Source: Flavobacterium sp. SH_e
GTDB lineage: Bacteria; Bacteroidota; Bacteroidia; Flavobacteriales; Flavobacteriaceae
Direction of reading: 5' to 3'
Length of the DNA: 64,000 nucleotides
Assembly: GCF_025717045.1 (NCBI RefSeq)
Contig: NZ_JAOVZN010000003.1
Span: 318,680-382,679, forward strand
The position numbers and the translations under genes are program-made. The notes under the pieces were generated by a model. The model was not told the DNA's origin and did not search any database. It worked only from the letters and a program-made list of their open reading frames with translations. This document shows, piece after piece, positions 62,391 through 64,000 of this stretch; the stretch's first letter is position 1; each line of letters begins with the position of its first letter.

Positions 62391-63674
62391 TTATCTAATT
62401 TCAACTTTTACTTTAACAGAAAGCTGTTTTGCCAAATTCGTCACATAATTTGTAAAAAATGCCGAATCATTAAACCCTTTGTCTGCACTAAATTCCCAAG
62501 CTGCAATTGCATAATAGCTAATTTCTTTATTATCTTGAACTGTTAATTTAGCCAAATAAGAATCTGTCAACTGCCCTGTTTTCGGAGCTTCAATATAACC
62601 CTGATAAATAGCTGCAGGAACTAAAATTGCCGTACCTAATATCCATTGACGTTCGTAAGTTAAATAGTCATGCTGAATAAGGCAAATCCAATCTCCAGAC
62701 TCAATCACCTGAAGCGGATTTCTATTATTTAAGTTAGAAATTGCTGCTATAAAAGTTTCCTTTCCTTTAATCCCTTTAATCGAAACTGTATTTTTATAAC
62801 CGTACATTCCTGGCCAGATAGAAGTAGTTTCTTGAACTTGATATAAATTATTGGCCGCTTTCCAGTTTTCGTAATGATAGCTTAAAACAGAATTTACAGG
62901 GCCTTCGCTTACAATTTTAAAAGTTGTTTTTTCGATATTATTAATGGTATCATTTCCTAAAATTCCAAGTCGGTTAATTTTATTATCAATCCATAAAGCA
63001 TAACCTCCTAATCCAACTGAATTTCCGACAGGAAAAATATCACGGCCCCAATCGTACATTACATGGTAATTGTCTTCAACTGCACCTTTATCATTTATTC
63101 CAACATTTTCTGGTGTTATGCCTGGAAGTTTTTTACCGAAAACATCTTTTGAGTTTCTTCCATCCAAATAATGTCTAAAACCTACTTTATCATTTTCCCA
63201 AGTTGGTCCATCTGTTTGATATTTTTGATAACCTAACTTTTTATGAACTTGATCTGCCATTAAAACTTCTTGTGTGTCTGGATGAACTGGAAGATTCTTC
63301 CCTTCTCTTTTACCAAAACGAACACTTGTTTTAACTGTAAATTTCGGATCTGTATTTGACCATTTTAATTGTACCGTTTTCTCTTCATTTGGCAAAAAAT
63401 CAGCAGTAAAAAAAAGTTCATCCCATTTTCCATCTCCATTTAGATCATTTATTTGTGCTGGAATTGTATCTGTTTTAAAAAGCAAAATTGGAAAAGTTCC
63501 CTTTTCGTTACCAAGAGCATCTTTTTTTATAGAAATTGCCTTTTGCGATAAGGTTAAAGAACTGCTGTTTTTTAAAACAATTGTTTTTTCTGAAACTTTT
63601 TGAGAAACTCCACAACTAGTTAAAAAGGCTGTTATCAAAGTAATTGGAAGATAAAATAATACGGCTTTTTTCAT
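62391..63674 (-). CDS. DUF4861 lipoprotein
   Basis: 427 residues with lipobox LTSC (Cys21). A DLNGDGKWDELFF calcium-type loop (about 78-90) and a long beta-rich DUF4861 domain: VHKKLGYQKYQTDGPTWEND, GFRHYLDGRNSKDVFGKKLPG, YHVMYDWGRDIFPVGNSVGLGGYALW, YQVQETTSIWPGMYGYKN. Family knowledge: DUF4861 genes recur beside pectin- and uronan-degrading genes in Bacteroidota, without a settled activity known to me. The YDWGRD and GRNSKDVFGK elements look like an active-site cleft. Probably part of the same glycan programme as PULs 1 and 2 (inference from location). Confidence 0.85.
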   Translation of the reverse strand: MKKAVLFYLPITLITAFLTSCGVSQKVSEKTIVLKNSSSLTLSQKAISIKKDALGNEKGTFPILLFKTDTIPAQINDLNGDGKWDELFFTADFLPNEEKTVQLKWSNTDPKFTVKTSVRFGKREGKNLPVHPDTQEVLMADQVHKKLGYQKYQTDGPTWENDKVGFRHYLDGRNSKDVFGKKLPGITPENVGINDKGAVEDNYHVMYDWGRDIFPVGNSVGLGGYALWIDNKINRLGILGNDTINNIEKTTFKIVSEGPVNSVLSYHYENWKAANNLYQVQETTSIWPGMYGYKNTVSIKGIKGKETFIAAISNLNNRNPLQVIESGDWICLIQHDYLTYERQWILGTAILVPAAIYQGYIEAPKTGQLTDSYLAKLTVQDNKEISYYAIAAWEFSADKGFNDSAFFTNYVTNLAKQLSVKVKVEIR

Positions 63675-63765
63675 TCTTTATTTTTTCAGAACAATTTAAG
63701 AGTTTTAATTGTTATAACAACACTTAAATTCAAAAAAATGTTTTAGAATTCTTACACCATTATAA

Positions 63766-63799
63766 TAAAAATGCAGGATAGAGAAAAAACTATCCTGCA
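63766..63799 (-). terminator. Intrinsic terminator of the gene running off the right edge
   Basis: TGCAGGATAG (63772-63781) pairs with CTATCCTGCA (63790-63799), followed on the minus strand by TTTTTATT. About 60 bases after the stop codon at 63858. Confidence 0.87.
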
Positions 63800-63857
63800 A
63801 AAAAAGCATAAATTTTATAAAATATGCATGTGAAAAAATATAAAAAAATAAACTAAA

Positions 63858-64000
63858 TTACATTAAAAAATACATTGTTTTGTAGTAATCCTGAAATTTT
63901 GTCTTAGAAATTTTAGATGGTATAAAAGGTTTATTTTCTGTTTTGTTATCGAATTTCTTTCTGAAAAAAGCATTCAATTCTTTCAGAATTTCATTTCGAG
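63858..64000 (-). CDS. 3' end of an unidentified gene (partial)
   Basis: The last 46 codons of a minus-strand frame that is open to the window edge and ends in TAA at 63858-63860. It reads RNEILKELNAFFRKKFDNKT, then ENKPFIPSKISKTKFQDYYK, then TMYFLM. A proper terminator about 60 bases downstream supports it as the true end of a transcript. The other two frames on this strand are closed by stops near the edge. No family is recognisable from so short a tail. Confidence 0.6.
   Translation of the reverse strand, partial: RNEILKELNAFFRKKFDNKTENKPFIPSKISKTKFQDYYKTMYFLM

Overview
The window looks like a chromosomal stretch of a Flavobacterium-type Bacteroidota. The evidence is AT-rich DNA with A-rich leaders and no Shine-Dalgarno sites, two SusC/SusD pairs, two hybrid two-component regulators (HTCS), lipoproteins with acidic residues just after the lipidated Cys, and a 58-residue flavobacterial histone H1-like gene. 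I see no tRNA, rRNA, transposase, phage gene or CRISPR array.

Layout. (1) 1-16985 (+) is a polysaccharide utilization locus (PUL 1): a secreted beta-helix protein, an HTCS, SusC, SusD, a GH88 unsaturated uronyl hydrolase and two GH2 enzymes that both carry the N-x-K motif of beta-glucuronidases. (2) 17084-27835 is housekeeping or accessory: a DUF2911 protein, a Tat-exported molybdenum hydroxylase of the PaoABC type with its maturation factors (XdhC-like, MocA-like and a divergent cysteine desulfurase), an NlpE-like lipoprotein, a LuxR-type regulator, a DUF1349-like lipoprotein and a YegP protein. (3) 27915-50649 (-) is PUL 2. Its regulator HTCS is followed by a surface glycan-binding lipoprotein, SusC, SusD, two GH30 enzymes and a GH2, and then, after a terminator, by GH27, GH51 and a double GH43. 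(4) 50850-61665 is an L-rhamnose pathway: transporter, isomerase, kinase, bifunctional aldolase/dehydrogenase, LutABC lactate oxidation and a divergent GntR regulator. (5) 61796-64000 holds the histone-like gene, a DUF4861 lipoprotein and the 3' end of another minus-strand gene.

Working together (inference): the GH30, GH43, GH51, GH27 and GH2 set fits side-chain removal and galactan cleavage of a type II arabinogalactan. Uronyl hydrolase plus glucuronidases plus a full rhamnose pathway fits the rhamnose-glucuronic acid caps of such glycans. Rhamnose would go to rhamnulose, rhamnulose-1-phosphate, dihydroxyacetone phosphate plus lactaldehyde, then lactate and, via LutABC, pyruvate.

The most unusual content is intergenic. 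At least five classes of palindromic or short-period repeat fill the gaps: elements bounded by TTAACCGCAAAG/CTTTGCGGTTAA; a 49-bp unit whose two copies show compensatory stem changes; a roughly 180-bp array built on a 7-base period; 8-base-period arrays placed in the sense orientation within a few bases of three different stop codons; and elements with a TTCGCTATCGC arm. These are the best candidates for something undescribed.
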